The translations under genes and the position numbers were made by a program. Positions 8,946 to 17,248 of a stretch of DNA of 64,000 nucleotides are shown here, piece after piece. The stretch spans positions 992,001 to 1,056,000 of the forward strand of contig NZ_JAPEPW010000001.1 of NCBI RefSeq assembly GCF_026339955.1. The letters run 5' to 3'. The stretch comes from Streptomyces sp. NBC_01549 (lineage in GTDB: Bacteria > Actinomycetota > Actinomycetes > Streptomycetales > Streptomycetaceae). The notes beneath the pieces are model-generated. The model had not been told where the DNA came from. It saw nothing but the letters and a program-made list of their open reading frames with translations, and made no database searches. The first letter of the stretch is position 1, and each line of letters opens with the position of its first letter.

Positions 8946-9326
8946 GATGGATGGTCCTCCACACTGAGTGACCGACCGAAGCGGTGTGGGTCGTGAGGGA
9001 ATCGCACCCGCGATGCTTGACACTTGCTAAATTCCTGCTGCGGTTCCACATGCCAAACAGCTAAGGTGCGCGGGGCTTTCAGCGTCTCACCAAAAAGTTT
9101 GACGGTCAACACGATCACGCCCCGTATTGGCGGGCAACCCGCTGTCGCGCGGCCCTGCGGACGGCGGCGCTGCGACTCCTGCGGGGCCCGGGGGCGTGGA
9201 GATCATCCTTCTTCCGGGAGCCTGCCACGCCGAGCCGTTCTTGGCAACCACCAGGTCATTTCTGCTTCTGACAGGTGCCGGTGGCATGCCATACCGCTTC
9301 CGTCAGGGGCGTTGCGCGGGTCGCCG
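8946..9326. other. Gene-free stretch
   Basis: These 381 bases between the coiled-coil gene and acyP hold no open frame with convincing composition, start or family resemblance on either strand. The left part (8990-9070) is relatively AT-rich and probably contains the promoter of the coiled-coil gene. I see no tRNA fold or strong terminator. Confidence 0.6.
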
Positions 9327-9608
9327 TCACCGGATCGCGAAGCCGTCGTAGATCCTGCGGGGCGTGTCCCAGATCTCAGTGACTCCGTCCACACGCCCGG
9401 GTGTGTCGTCCCCCTGGAGCCAGTCGAGCAGCCCCTGACATTCGGCCTGGGATCCTTCCGCTACGACCTGGACCCGTCCGTCGTCCAAATTGAGAGCAAA
9501 GCCACTCAGGCCGCCGATCTCCAGCGCCTTGGCCCGCGTGAACCAGCGGAAACCCACACCTTGGACACGTCCGCGCACCCAGACGACCAGCCGCACAACC
9601 TCGTTCAT
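9327..9608 (-). CDS. acyP: Acylphosphatase
   Basis: Acylphosphatase hydrolyses acyl phosphates such as acetyl phosphate or 1,3-bisphosphoglycerate in the cytosol. At 93 residues the length is standard. The signature [18 protein letters not shown] near the N-terminus contains the phosphate-binding loop and the substrate Arg; the catalytic Asn sits in [13 protein letters not shown]. The C-terminus has the usual FAIR-type ending. The ATG has only a weak ribosome-binding site. It is transcribed in the same direction as the coiled-coil gene and smc, but a 381-base spacer makes a common operon unlikely. Confidence 0.95.
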   Translation of the reverse strand: MNEVVRLVVWVRGRVQGVGFRWFTRAKALEIGGLSGFALNLDDGRVQVVAEGSQAECQGLLDWLQGDDTPGRVDGVTEIWDTPRRIYDGFAIR

Positions 9609-9683
9609 GAGTGCACGCTAACCGGACAAAGTCTCTCGCAGCACATCCTCCCCTCCCGTCATGAGGTACCGTCCCGACCCAAT

Positions 9684-9701
9684 GAGTCTCATATGAAACT
9701 C
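9684..9701. promoter_or_regulatory. Near-perfect 18-bp palindrome upstream of the CAP-domain gene
   Basis: The sequence gagtctcatatgaaactc reads almost identically on both strands, with one mismatched pair, centred on CATATG. It lies 47 bases before the CAP-domain ATG and may be an operator in its promoter. The cognate regulator is unknown. Confidence 0.4.
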
Positions 9702-9748
9702 ACTCTTTCGGGTGAGGATCGCTGACCAAGAATGAGGAAGGCCAGGAG

Positions 9749-10738
9749 ATGGGACGCCACGGACGCTCTGCCGCCGGCCGCGACGCCACGGGCCGCGGCA
9801 CCGGGGTCACGGAGGCCCGCGGACCTGCTACGGAAAGTTACGGCCCGGAGAATCTGTACGGCTACGCCGCCGTCGCCGACCTCCCCGTCACCCCGGCTGC
9901 CCGCTCGCACCGCAAGCGGAAGACCGCGATCCCGGTACGCGTGGGTCTGCTCGGCGTCTCCGCAGCCGTGGCACTGGGCACCGTGGCCGTCGCTTCGGGT
10001 GTGCTGCCCGGCACCGAGAACTACTCGCTCGGCGGTGGCAGCAACAACTCCGACAGCGTGCAGGCCGTAGGGTCCCCCTCCACCCACGAGACCCAGCAGG
10101 GCGGTACGTCGGGCAGCGCGAGCGCGGGCGGCCGTGAAGGCACGTCGACGAGCCGTGGCTCCGACCGCTCCGCGTCGCCCTCCGCCTCGGCGTCCGCCGC
10201 TCCCTCGACCTCCTCGGCCGCGCCGACGACAGCGCCCTCCCAGGAGCCCAGCACCACCAAGCCGGGCAAGACCGCCAACCCGCACAAGCCCGCGACTCCG
10301 CCCGGCCAGGCCCGGAAGACGACGGCGCCCACGACCACCGCTCCGATCGATGTCTCCGCCCAGACGGCGGCCGAGGTCGAGGTGCTCAAGCTGGTCAACG
10401 ACGAGCGGGCCAAGGTCGGCTGCAGTCCGGTGGCGGCGAACAGCGCCCTGTCGGACCTCGCCCAGGCCTTCAGCGAGGACATGGCCACGCGCGACTTCTT
10501 CGACCACACCGACCCGAGCGGGCTCAGCCCCTGGGACCGGGCGGCCAAGGCCGGGATAACCAGCCTCGGCGGCGAGAACATAGCCCGCGGCCAGGCCGAC
10601 GCCGCCGCCGTCATGGACGCCTGGATGAACAGCCCCGGCCACCGTGCCAACATCCTGAACTGCGACTTCAAGACCTTGGGCGTGGGTGTGCACCTCGGCA
10701 CCGGCGGCCCCTGGTGGACGCAGGACTTCGGCTACTAG
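9749..10738 (+). CDS. Membrane-anchored or secreted CAP-domain (SCP/PR1) protein
   Basis: This 329-residue protein has three parts. The cytoplasmic N-terminus is about 58 residues and ends in HRKRK. One membrane segment follows (about 62-83, PVRVGLLGVSAAVALGTVAV). Next comes a long Ser/Thr/Pro/Ala-rich linker (about 90-200), then the C-terminal CAP domain. The CAP signature residues are present: LVNDERAKVGCSPVAANSAL, FFDHTDPSG, GGENIARG and WMNSPGHRANILN, plus two Cys that may bond. Bacterial CAP proteins are extracytoplasmic with unknown substrates. AGGAAGG lies seven bases before the ATG. A strong terminator follows, so the gene appears monocistronic. Confidence 0.9.
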   Translation: MGRHGRSAAGRDATGRGTGVTEARGPATESYGPENLYGYAAVADLPVTPAARSHRKRKTAIPVRVGLLGVSAAVALGTVAVASGVLPGTENYSLGGGSNNSDSVQAVGSPSTHETQQGGTSGSASAGGREGTSTSRGSDRSASPSASASAAPSTSSAAPTTAPSQEPSTTKPGKTANPHKPATPPGQARKTTAPTTTAPIDVSAQTAAEVEVLKLVNDERAKVGCSPVAANSALSDLAQAFSEDMATRDFFDHTDPSGLSPWDRAAKAGITSLGGENIARGQADAAAVMDAWMNSPGHRANILNCDFKTLGVGVHLGTGGPWWTQDFGY

Positions 10739-10787
10739 CCGGACGGCCCGCCCCTCACCGCACGACGAAGCACCGCCGCACCACGAA

Positions 10788-10839
10788 GCACCACGAAGCC
10801 GCGCCCCTCGACGAACGAGGTGGCGCGGCTTCGTGGTGC
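10788..10839. terminator. Strong nested hairpin terminator after the CAP-domain gene
   Basis: The arms 10788-10805 and 10822-10839 are perfectly complementary over 18 bp, and the loop itself contains a 5-bp hairpin (cctcg/cgagg). It lies between two convergent genes and probably stops transcription from both. Confidence 0.8.
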
Positions 10840-10842
10840 GCC

Positions 10843-10908
10843 CGCGTAAACGACCGCGTAAACGCTTACGCAACCCTTTGCGCGAACGTTTGCGCAAGCG
10901 TTTACGCG
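10843..10908. repeat. 12-bp palindromic tandem repeat, first locus
   Basis: The stretch can be laid out in consecutive 12-base units (cgcgtaaacgac, cgcgtaaacgct, tacgcaaccctt, tgcgcgaacgtt, tgcgcaagcgtt, tacgcggccgcg) that are variants of one word and partly its reverse complement. Its right end supplies the TAA stop codon of the flavodoxin gene on the minus strand. The same repeat family reappears inside the AfsR-type regulator gene at 29060-29109. Confidence 0.7.
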
Positions 10909-11513
10909 GCCGCGTCGGCGACCGCCGCGCGACCCAGCGCGACCACCCGCGCCGCCTCCGCGACCCGGCGGCCGAGGTGCTCCGCCGTGGCGATGTCGGC
11001 CTTGTGGACCGCTTCCGGGCCCTCGTCGATGTTGGTCTGTGCGGCGGCGCCGGCGAAGACGCCGAGTCGGTTGAGGTCGTGCTCGGAGGCCGAGGAGCTG
11101 TTCCAGCCGGGGTGCAGACCGAGGTTGATCCAGTTCATGCCGTGCTGGGCGGCCAGGATCTGGAAGTACTGCAGGGTGTGCAGCTTGTCGCCGCTCTTGG
11201 AGCCGGAGTTGGTGAATCCGGCGGCGAGCTTGTCGTGCCAGTCCCGTCCGAACCAGCGCTTCGAGGACGCCTCGGCGAAGACATGGAAGGCGCCGGTAGC
11301 GGTGCCCATGTAGGTGGGCGAGCCGAACACGATCGCGTCCGAGGCGTCGAGCAGCTCCCACTGCGCGTCGGTGATCCCGTCGACGTTGATCAGGTGCACC
11401 TGGGCACCGGCCTCGACGGCGCCGGAGCGAACGGCCTCGGCGAGCACGGCGGTGTGTCCGTAGCCGGAGTGGTGGGCGATGGAGACAACGGGGGTGCGGA
11501 CAGGGGTGCTCAC
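10902..11513 (-). CDS. Flavodoxin-like NAD(P)H:quinone oxidoreductase (WrbA type)
   Basis: This 203-residue FMN protein of the flavodoxin/WrbA fold would reduce quinones by two electrons. The N-terminal strand VVSIAHHSGYGHTAVLAEAV forms the FMN phosphate loop, and AIVFGSPTYMGTATGAF is the typical WrbA-like second loop. FTNSGSKSGDKLHTLQYFQI matches the family core. The GTG start has GGAGGAG upstream; an upstream ATG would add 15 residues without a ribosome-binding site. The 3' end runs into the 12-bp repeat, which provides the stop, so the native C-terminus may have been altered. It is divergent from an HxlR regulator, the classical arrangement for redox-sensed quinone reductases. Confidence 0.88.
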   Translation of the reverse strand: MSTPVRTPVVSIAHHSGYGHTAVLAEAVRSGAVEAGAQVHLINVDGITDAQWELLDASDAIVFGSPTYMGTATGAFHVFAEASSKRWFGRDWHDKLAAGFTNSGSKSGDKLHTLQYFQILAAQHGMNWINLGLHPGWNSSSASEHDLNRLGVFAGAAAQTNIDEGPEAVHKADIATAEHLGRRVAEAARVVALGRAAVADAAA

Positions 11514-11553
11514 GATGGGGACTCCTCCAGGTGGTGATGACAAACCAAAGGTA

Positions 11554-11593
11554 AGCACTAACTATCGGATAGCGCAATCTAATGGTTAGCGCT
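11554..11593. promoter_or_regulatory. Operator candidate between the flavodoxin and HxlR genes
   Basis: The arms agcactaac (11554-11562) and gttagcgct (11585-11593) form an inverted repeat with one mismatch. Between them sits a second, smaller palindrome, ctatcggatag (11562-11572). HxlR regulators usually bind such sites and repress both divergent genes. Confidence 0.5.
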
Positions 11594-11614
11594 GCGCCGG
11601 AGTATGGTGGCCCC

Positions 11615-12034
11615 ATGGAACCCAGCGTGCAGACCGCCGAGAGCGGTGAGTGTCAGGACCTCCCGTACAACGTGTTCGCGCGCGGCTGCCCGTCCCGGGG
11701 CACGCTGGAGCACGTCACCGGACGCTGGGGATCGCTCACGCTGGGAGCGCTGCACGAGGGCACGTTCCGTTTCAACGAGCTACGGCGCAGGGTCGACGGC
11801 GTCAGCGAGAAGATGCTCTCCCAGACGCTGCACGCGCTGGAGCGCGACGGTTTGGTGCACCGCGAGGCGCAGCCGACGAACCCCCCGCGCGTGGACTACA
11901 CGCTCACCCCGCTCGGTCACGAGGTCTCCGAGCGTCTGTTGACCCTCATCCGCTTCGTGGAGGGCCGCATGGACGACGTCCTGGAGGCCCGCGAGCACTA
12001 CGACGAGACCCGCGAGAACTCCGTTACGGCGTGA
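11615..12034 (+). CDS. HxlR-family transcriptional regulator
   Basis: This 139-residue winged-helix regulator belongs to the HxlR (DUF24) family. The N-terminal CxnF...[20 protein letters not shown] block and the wing region [33 protein letters not shown] are diagnostic. The Cys in the ARGCP motif is the position used for thiol or quinone sensing in QorR/YodB-like members, and a second Cys precedes it (GECQDLPYN). Divergent placement against a quinone reductase supports a redox-sensing role by inference. The start at 11615 gives the normal family length. Its 3' end overlaps the convergent mutM end by 11 bases. Confidence 0.92.
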   Translation: MEPSVQTAESGECQDLPYNVFARGCPSRGTLEHVTGRWGSLTLGALHEGTFRFNELRRRVDGVSEKMLSQTLHALERDGLVHREAQPTNPPRVDYTLTPLGHEVSERLLTLIRFVEGRMDDVLEAREHYDETRENSVTA

Positions 12035-12908
12035 CGCGCGGCGGGCGCTGGCAGCGCGGGCAGAAATAGCTGGACCGGTTCATCCAGGCTCGCCGCCGCA
12101 TCGGCGTCCCGCACCGGTGGCAGGGCTCGCCCTCGCGGCCGTACGCGTCGAGCGAGCGGTCGAAGTAGCCGGACTCGCCGTTGACGTTGACGTACAGGCT
12201 GTCGAAGCTGGTGCCGCCGACGGCGAGGGCCTCGTTCATGACGTCGCGGATGTGGCCGAGGAGTTCGGCGGTGCGCGGCCGGGTGAAACCGGCCACGGGG
12301 CGTTCGTAGTGCAGTCTGGCGCGCCAGAGCGCCTCGTCCGCGTAGATGTTGCCGACGCCGCTGATCAGCGACTGGTCGAGCAGGGCGCGCTTGATCGTCG
12401 TACGGCGGGCACGCAGGGCCGTGTGGAACGCCGCGTCGTCGAAGAGGGGGTCCAGCGGGTCGCGGGCGATGTGCGCGATGACGTCCGGCAGGCCGTCCGG
12501 GGTGTTCTCGTGGAGGGAGAGCCCGCCGAAGGTGCGCTGGTCGACGAAGCGCAGCTCGGTACCCTCCGCCCCGGCGGGGGCGGGCGTCCGGATGTCGTCG
12601 AAGCGAATGCGGATGCGCAGGTGCTTCTCGTCCGGGGCGTCCTCGGGCTGCACGAGGAGCTGGCCGCTCATGCCGAGGTGCGCGAGAACGGAGTACGGGG
12701 AGTCCTCGAGGGGCAGCCACAGGTACTTGCCGCGGCGCATGGCCGGTCCGACGCGCTGGCCCGCGAGTGCCTTCGCGAACCCTTCGGGTCCGGTGAGATG
12801 CCGCCGTACGGCGCGTGGGTGGCGTACCTCGACCGAGGTCACGGTCCGCCCGCTGACCCACCGCGCCAGGCCGCGCCGCACGACTTCGACCTCGGGCAAC
12901 TCGGGCAC
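12024..12908 (-). CDS. mutM: Formamidopyrimidine-DNA glycosylase
   Basis: This is the base-excision repair enzyme that removes 8-oxoguanine and formamidopyrimidines and also cleaves the strand (AP lyase). The GTG start gives [13 protein letters not shown], whose Pro after the initiator Met is the Schiff-base nucleophile and whose Glu is catalytic. The beta-hairpin Lys lies in [11 protein letters not shown] near residue 60. The helix-two-turn-helix contains [17 protein letters not shown], and the C-terminal zinc finger has CHRCG and CPRCQ. Length (294) is normal. GGAGGAG sits just before the start. It lies downstream of the rnc operon on the same strand, but a strong hairpin separates them. 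Confidence 0.97.
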   Translation of the reverse strand: MPELPEVEVVRRGLARWVSGRTVTSVEVRHPRAVRRHLTGPEGFAKALAGQRVGPAMRRGKYLWLPLEDSPYSVLAHLGMSGQLLVQPEDAPDEKHLRIRIRFDDIRTPAPAGAEGTELRFVDQRTFGGLSLHENTPDGLPDVIAHIARDPLDPLFDDAAFHTALRARRTTIKRALLDQSLISGVGNIYADEALWRARLHYERPVAGFTRPRTAELLGHIRDVMNEALAVGGTSFDSLYVNVNGESGYFDRSLDAYGREGEPCHRCGTPMRRRAWMNRSSYFCPRCQRPPRVTP

Positions 12909-13005
12909 GGGACTCCTCCGCGGGGGCGGGCAAGGGAACGACGCCCGAAGGTTACCTCGTGCTCGCGTCACCCGGACGAGGGCCCCGGACGCACAGGGAC
13001 GCGAC

Positions 13006-13053
13006 GCATGCGGCCCCTGTCGCGGCGCTGACGCCGCGGCAGGGGCCGCATGC
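13006..13053 (-). terminator. Intrinsic terminator after rnc
   Basis: A 21-bp stem with one G-T pair (13006-13026 with 13033-13053) and a 6-base loop starts 20 bases beyond the rnc stop. It closes the yceD-like/rpmF/rnc transcript before mutM. Confidence 0.8.
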
Positions 13054-13073
13054 TTGAAGGTGCTACGAAGGAA

Positions 13074-13931
13074 TCAGGCCGTGGCCGAGTCGCTCGTCGG
13101 AGCCGAGGGGGTGTCGGCGGTCCCCTCGGTGACCTCGGCCGTCTGCTCGGCGGCCTGAGCCGCTTCCTCGGCGGCCTGGGCCGACTTCGCGCGTTCGTCC
13201 GCGGCGGCGCGGATGGCACGCCACGCGGACTCCGCGGCCTGCTGCTCCGCTTCCTTCTTGCTGCGGCCGGTGCCGGTGCCGTACGAGACGCCTCCGACGC
13301 GGGCGGCAGCAGTAAAGGTCTTCTCGTGGTCCGGGCCGGTCTCCGAGACCAGGTACTCGGGAACACCGAGCCCCTCGGTCGCGGTGAGCTCCTGGAGACT
13401 GGTCTTCCAGTCCAGGCCGGCTCCCAGATTCGAGGACTTCTCGATCAGCGGGTCGAAGAGCCGGTGGACGAGTTCGCCCGCCGCGTCCAGACCCTGGTCG
13501 AGATAGACCGCGCCGATCACCGCTTCAAGGGTGTCGGCGAGGATGGATGCCTTGTCCCGGCCTCCCGTGCCTTCTTCGCCCCGGCCGAGCCGGATGAAGG
13601 AGCCGAGTTCGAGGCCGCGGCCCACTTCCGCCAGCGCACGCGAGTTGACCACCGCGGCCCGCAACTTGGCCAGCTGGCCTTCGGGCAGGTCGGGGTGGGT
13701 GCGGTACAGCGTGTCCGTGACCACGAGGCCGAGCACGGAGTCCCCGAGGAACTCCAGACGCTCGTTGGTCGGCAGACCGCCGTTCTCGTACGCGTAGGAA
13801 CGGTGGGTCAGCGCACGCACCAGAAGGGCGGACTCGAGCTTGTACCCGAGCCGCCCTTCCAGAAGCGTGTGGGACGAGGCTGTGTTGTCCGCCTTTTTCT
13901 TGGCGTTTGGGTCCGCCTTGGCGTCAGACAT
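13074..13931 (-). CDS. rnc: Ribonuclease III
   Basis: RNase III is the double-strand-specific endoribonuclease that processes rRNA and many mRNAs; the Streptomyces gene (absB) is a global control point for antibiotic production (established knowledge). The 285-residue protein has the signature [16 protein letters not shown] with acidic metal ligands, the second acidic motif [15 protein letters not shown], and a dsRNA-binding domain (about 178-245, [20 protein letters not shown]...). An Ala/Glu-rich tail of about 35 residues follows. The ATG at 13931 has GAGAGG upstream. It lies 19 bases after the rpmF stop in the operon yceD-like/rpmF/rnc. Confidence 0.97.
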   Translation of the reverse strand: MSDAKADPNAKKKADNTASSHTLLEGRLGYKLESALLVRALTHRSYAYENGGLPTNERLEFLGDSVLGLVVTDTLYRTHPDLPEGQLAKLRAAVVNSRALAEVGRGLELGSFIRLGRGEEGTGGRDKASILADTLEAVIGAVYLDQGLDAAGELVHRLFDPLIEKSSNLGAGLDWKTSLQELTATEGLGVPEYLVSETGPDHEKTFTAAARVGGVSYGTGTGRSKKEAEQQAAESAWRAIRAAADERAKSAQAAEEAAQAAEQTAEVTEGTADTPSAPTSDSATA

Positions 13932-13950
13932 CAGACCTCTCACCAGCCGC

Positions 13951-14124
13951 TCAGACCTCGAGGACCTGGCGCTTGTTGTAGGTGCCACAAGCAGGGCACG
14001 CGATGTGCTGCAGCTTGGGCTCGTGGCAGCGCTCGCACGCAACCAGGGTGGGGACCGCAGCCTTCCACTGCGACCGGCGGTGGCGCGTGTTGCTGCGCGA
14101 CATCTTCCGCTTCGGAACAGCCAC
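13951..14124 (-). CDS. rpmF: 50S ribosomal protein L32
   Basis: This 57-residue protein has the L32 N-terminus [20 protein letters not shown] and a four-cysteine zinc ribbon (CERCH and CPACG). It is therefore the zinc-containing 'C+' form, not the zinc-independent paralogue that actinomycetes place under Zur control. The GTG start has GGAGAAG upstream, and only two bases separate it from the preceding DUF177 stop, so the two are translated from one message. Confidence 0.98.
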   Translation of the reverse strand: MAVPKRKMSRSNTRHRRSQWKAAVPTLVACERCHEPKLQHIACPACGTYNKRQVLEV

Positions 14125-14126
14125 GG

Positions 14127-14780
14127 CTACTTCTCCTGCTTCTCGTCGGCGTGCGCTGAAGGAAGCGCGCCGCCGCTCATCTCGTCCTTCTCGCCATCTT
14201 CGAGTGAACCGGCGAGTCCCTGCAGTGCCGCCCAACGGATGTCGACGGCGTCATGGTGGTGGTCCGGGTCGTCCGCGAGCCGCGCTCCGCACTCGGAGCA
14301 CAGGCCGGGGCAGTCGTCCTGGCACACCGGCTGCATCGGCAGTGCGAGCACCACCGCATCACGCAGCACGGGTTCGAGGTCGAACAGACCGTCCTCGATG
14401 AAGAGCGTGTCCTCGTCTTCCTCGGCGTCGTCGACCGGCTCCGCTTTGGGGCGGCCCCGGTCGTCGGCGTCAGGGTACGAGAACATCTCCTGGAATTCCG
14501 CTTCGAGTTGCTGCTCGAGCGGCTCCAGACACCTTACGCACTCCCCCTTGACCTGTGCACGGGCGGTGCCTGTGACAAGCACCCCTTCCATGACCGACTC
14601 AAGGCGGAGTTCGAGCTCCACCGGGGTGCCTTCCGGCACTCCGATGACTCCCTGGATCCCGAGATCCGTGGGGGCGTCGATCATGCGGTTCAAGCGCTGC
14701 AGAGCACCAGGACGCCGCCCCAGCTCGTGTGTGTCGAACACAAGAGGGTTGCGGTGGTCGAGGTGGGTGTTCAGAGCCAT
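14127..14780 (-). CDS. YceD/DUF177 family protein (23S rRNA accumulation)
   Basis: This 217-residue DUF177 protein is the near-universal partner of rpmF. YceD-type proteins influence 23S rRNA and ribosome assembly in bacteria and plastids (established knowledge; mechanism unclear). Visible motifs are [23 protein letters not shown], with the first CxxC pair, and [16 protein letters not shown] with a Cys cluster, consistent with metal binding. An acidic insert ([12 protein letters not shown]) lies between them, and the C-terminus is charged. It is the first gene of the rpmF/rnc operon. Confidence 0.93.
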   Translation of the reverse strand: MALNTHLDHRNPLVFDTHELGRRPGALQRLNRMIDAPTDLGIQGVIGVPEGTPVELELRLESVMEGVLVTGTARAQVKGECVRCLEPLEQQLEAEFQEMFSYPDADDRGRPKAEPVDDAEEDEDTLFIEDGLFDLEPVLRDAVVLALPMQPVCQDDCPGLCSECGARLADDPDHHHDAVDIRWAALQGLAGSLEDGEKDEMSGGALPSAHADEKQEK

Positions 14781-14942
14781 TCCTGCTTTCGATCTTCGAA
14801 GCTCAAGGGGATGCCACCCCTGGAGTTCCGTGGGCAGCGTTGATCGCGGACGTACACGCGACCGAAGAGCCAGGATACTGGACCTTTCGCTCTCGGCCCA
14901 ATCCGGTCCCCGGCCAGTACGCGGGACGGTGTCCGACCGGGG

Positions 14943-16016
14943 TCAGCGACCCTGCTCGTACGCCCGCAGCTGCTCGGCGCTGATCATGGTGGTGTCGAAG
15001 AGGCTGGTCTCGTCCAGGGCGTTCGCCATCGGGTCCAGAGCCGCCGGCTGCTGCTGCGGGTAGGCCTGCTGCCCGCTCTGGTCGTACGCCGGCTGCTGGT
15101 CGTAGCCCTGCTGCTGCGGGTAGGCGGCGTACGGGTCGGCCTGCTGGTAGCCGTACGCGTCCTGCTGGGCGTACTGCTGCTGATAGCCGTAGGGGTCGGG
15201 CTGCTGCTGGTACGCGTAGGCGTCCTGCTGCTGTCCGTAGTTCGGCTGGGCCGGCACCTCAGGGGTCTGCGCCGGTCGCTCGGGGGTCTCCGAGAGCTCG
15301 GCGAGACCGGCCAGGTAGTCGGCGTCGCTGGTGTGGTGGCCGGGAGTCCCGTCCTCCGCGAAGGTGCCCAGCTCGCCCAGATCGTCGCTGGCGATCCTGC
15401 CGTGCAGCTTCTGGCGGCCCTTGCCGACGGCCTCCAGGGTCTTGGCGAGGACCGCCTCGAAGGCGCCGAGCTTGACGTCCACGTACGTGTCGGCGTCCTT
15501 GCGCAGGGTCTCCGGGTCGTGGCTGCGCTCGGGGGCGTCCTCGTCCTCGTAGCCCTGCTCGTCGGTGCCGGGACCGGTGCCGAGGAGCTTCTCGCGGCCG
15601 CGGCCGACGGAGCCGAGGGTCTTGGTGAGGACGACCTCGAAGTTGGCGAGCTTGGAGTCGACGTAGTCGTCGGCCTCGGCGCGGATCTCCTCGGCCTCCT
15701 GGCGGGCCTCGGTGAGGATGCGGTCCGCCTCGTTCTGCGAGCGGCGGGCGACCTCGGTGTCGGAGATCAGGGAGCCGCGCTGGGCGTGCGCGGACTCGAT
15801 GATCCGCTCGGCCTCCTGGCGGGCCTGCTCGACCATCTGCTCGCGGCCGCCGATCAGCTCCTCGGCCTGCGCGAGGGAGCCGGGCAGCGCCTGGCGCACC
15901 TCTTCGAGCATCGAGAGCAGCTCGGCGCGGTTGACCACGCACGAGGCCGACATGGGCATCGAACGGGCGCTGCCGACCGCCGCGACGATCTCATCGAGCT
16001 TCTTCTGCACGTCCAC
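14943..16016 (-). CDS. DivIVA/ATP-synthase-B-like coiled-coil protein with Q/Y-rich tail
   Basis: This is a 357-residue cytoplasmic coiled-coil protein. The N-terminus (MDVQKKLDEIVAAVGSARS) and the RAELLSMLEEVRQALPGSL block are typical of an actinomycete family annotated as cell-division initiation or F0F1-ATP-synthase-B-like. Residues about 55-125 form a long charged helix (EQARQEAERIIESAHAQR...). The YVDSKLANFEVVLTKTLGSVGRGREKL block (about 123) recurs as YVDVKLGAFEAVLAKTLEAVGKGRQKL (about 180), which is an internal duplication. The last 110 residues are rich in Gln and Tyr (QDAYAYQQQPDPYGYQQQ) and low in complexity. Function is unproven; a scaffold role in division or polar growth is inference. 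Confidence 0.8.
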   Translation of the reverse strand: MDVQKKLDEIVAAVGSARSMPMSASCVVNRAELLSMLEEVRQALPGSLAQAEELIGGREQMVEQARQEAERIIESAHAQRGSLISDTEVARRSQNEADRILTEARQEAEEIRAEADDYVDSKLANFEVVLTKTLGSVGRGREKLLGTGPGTDEQGYEDEDAPERSHDPETLRKDADTYVDVKLGAFEAVLAKTLEAVGKGRQKLHGRIASDDLGELGTFAEDGTPGHHTSDADYLAGLAELSETPERPAQTPEVPAQPNYGQQQDAYAYQQQPDPYGYQQQYAQQDAYGYQQADPYAAYPQQQGYDQQPAYDQSGQQAYPQQQPAALDPMANALDETSLFDTTMISAEQLRAYEQGR

Positions 16017-16115
16017 CGTGTGCTCGCCACTCTCTACAGCTGTGATGGAGACGGACGGGTCGACTGTACGACCACTCCCGCCCCGGCCGACACCGGGTGA
16101 CGCACTGTCAGGCGC

Positions 16116-16625
16116 TCAGCTCTTTCCGAGCCGCCCCTTGAGCGCCTCCAGGACCACCTCCGGCACCAGGTGGGAGATGTCGCCGCCCCACTGTGCGACC
16201 TCCTTCACGAGCGAGGAGGACAGGAAGCTGTACGTGGGGCTGGTCGGAATGAACAGCGTCTCGACGCCCGAGAGGCCGTTGTTCATCTGGGCCATCTGGA
16301 GTTCGTAGTCGAAGTCGCTGACCGCGCGCAGACCCTTGACGATGGCGGGGATGTCGCGCTGCTTGCAGAAGTCGACAAGGAGCCCGTGGTAGGCCTCGAC
16401 CTGGACGTTGCCGAACTCGGCGGTGACCTCGCGGATCAGCTCGATCCGCTCGTCGACGGTGAACAGGCCCTGCTTCGACTGATTGATCATCACCACGACG
16501 TGCACGACGTCGTAGAGCCTGGAAGCGCGGGCGATGATGTCGAGATGTCCATTGGTGATGGGGTCGAATGACCCCGGACAGACGGCGCGGCGCAACTGTG
16601 GTCCCTCGCTCTCCGGTCCGGTCAT
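16116..16625 (-). CDS. coaD: Phosphopantetheine adenylyltransferase
   Basis: CoaD joins ATP and 4'-phosphopantetheine to dephospho-CoA, the penultimate step of coenzyme A synthesis. The nucleotidyltransferase motif CPGSFDPITNGHLDII has the TxGH pair, GLRAVSDFDYELQMAQMN is the substrate-binding region, and TSPTYSFLSSSLVKEVA is the family's ISSTxxK-like ATP loop. The length is 169, about ten residues longer at the N-terminus than E. coli. The ATG overlaps the rsmD stop by four bases, so the pair is translationally coupled, as in many actinomycetes. Confidence 0.97.
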   Translation of the reverse strand: MTGPESEGPQLRRAVCPGSFDPITNGHLDIIARASRLYDVVHVVVMINQSKQGLFTVDERIELIREVTAEFGNVQVEAYHGLLVDFCKQRDIPAIVKGLRAVSDFDYELQMAQMNNGLSGVETLFIPTSPTYSFLSSSLVKEVAQWGGDISHLVPEVVLEALKGRLGKS

Positions 16626-17209
16626 CGTGCGTCTTCGCACGTAGCGGCGGCGCGACCGTACCAAAACGTCCCCTCGCCGTAACGACGGGCCCGGATCGCG
16701 TCGAAACCGTCCGGCCAGCCGAATTCGCCGCCTCTGGTGCTGCGCTCAACGGTGACGAGCGCTTCGCCCGCGAGCCAGCCCTGCGTCCGTAGTGTGAGCA
16801 GAATCTCGCGAAGATCGCCGTCGGAGACGGCATACGGCGGGTCGAGGAAGACCAGGTCGTACGGATCCGCCGGCGCCGGTGCCTGGATGATCTGCTCCGC
16901 TTTGCCCGATCTGACTTCGGCGCCGGGCAGACCGAGCGTTTTCACGTTTTCGCGGATGATCCGGGCCGCGCGGGCGTCGGCCTCGACGAGGAGGGCGTGG
17001 CCGGCGCCGCGGCTGAGCGCCTCCAGGCCGACGGCGCCCGAGCCCGCGTACAGGTCGAGGACGCGCTCGCCCTCCAGCGGGCCGCCGAGCAGGGACTGCC
17101 AGGTGGAGAAGAGGCCCTCGCGCGCCCGGTCGGAGGTGGGGCGGGTGCCGGTACCCGGCGGGACGGCCAGACGGCGTCCGCCGGCCCGGCCGGCGATCAC
17201 GCGGGTCAT
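16622..17209 (-). CDS. rsmD: 16S rRNA (guanine966-N2)-methyltransferase
   Basis: This 195-residue SAM-dependent methyltransferase modifies G966 of 16S rRNA. The SAM motif VLDLYAGSGAVGLEALSRGA and the catalytic VFLDPPYA (DPPY) motif are present. The N-terminal MTRVIAGRAGGRRLAVPPG, with RPTSDRAREGLFS after it, is standard for RsmD. An AAAGGA ribosome-binding site precedes the ATG. It is the upstream member of the rsmD-coaD pair and lies 39 bases after the recG stop, so recG, rsmD and coaD may form one transcript. Confidence 0.96.
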   Translation of the reverse strand: MTRVIAGRAGGRRLAVPPGTGTRPTSDRAREGLFSTWQSLLGGPLEGERVLDLYAGSGAVGLEALSRGAGHALLVEADARAARIIRENVKTLGLPGAEVRSGKAEQIIQAPAPADPYDLVFLDPPYAVSDGDLREILLTLRTQGWLAGEALVTVERSTRGGEFGWPDGFDAIRARRYGEGTFWYGRAAATCEDAR

Positions 17210-17248
17210 GAGGGTCCTTTGCGCTCGGAGTGTGTCAGGACCAGTCTC

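Noticed and set aside
9024..9725. Possible plus-strand gene across the acyP region
   Set aside because: It runs antisense through acyP, has no ribosome-binding site, and its composition is not protein-like.
10843..10908. CRISPR array from regularly spaced short repeats
   Set aside because: Units are contiguous 12-mers without spacers, variable in sequence, with no cas genes nearby.
10735..11616. Minus-strand frame through the repeat and the flavodoxin gene
   Set aside because: It is an out-of-frame reading of the flavodoxin gene; only the in-frame product has WrbA motifs.
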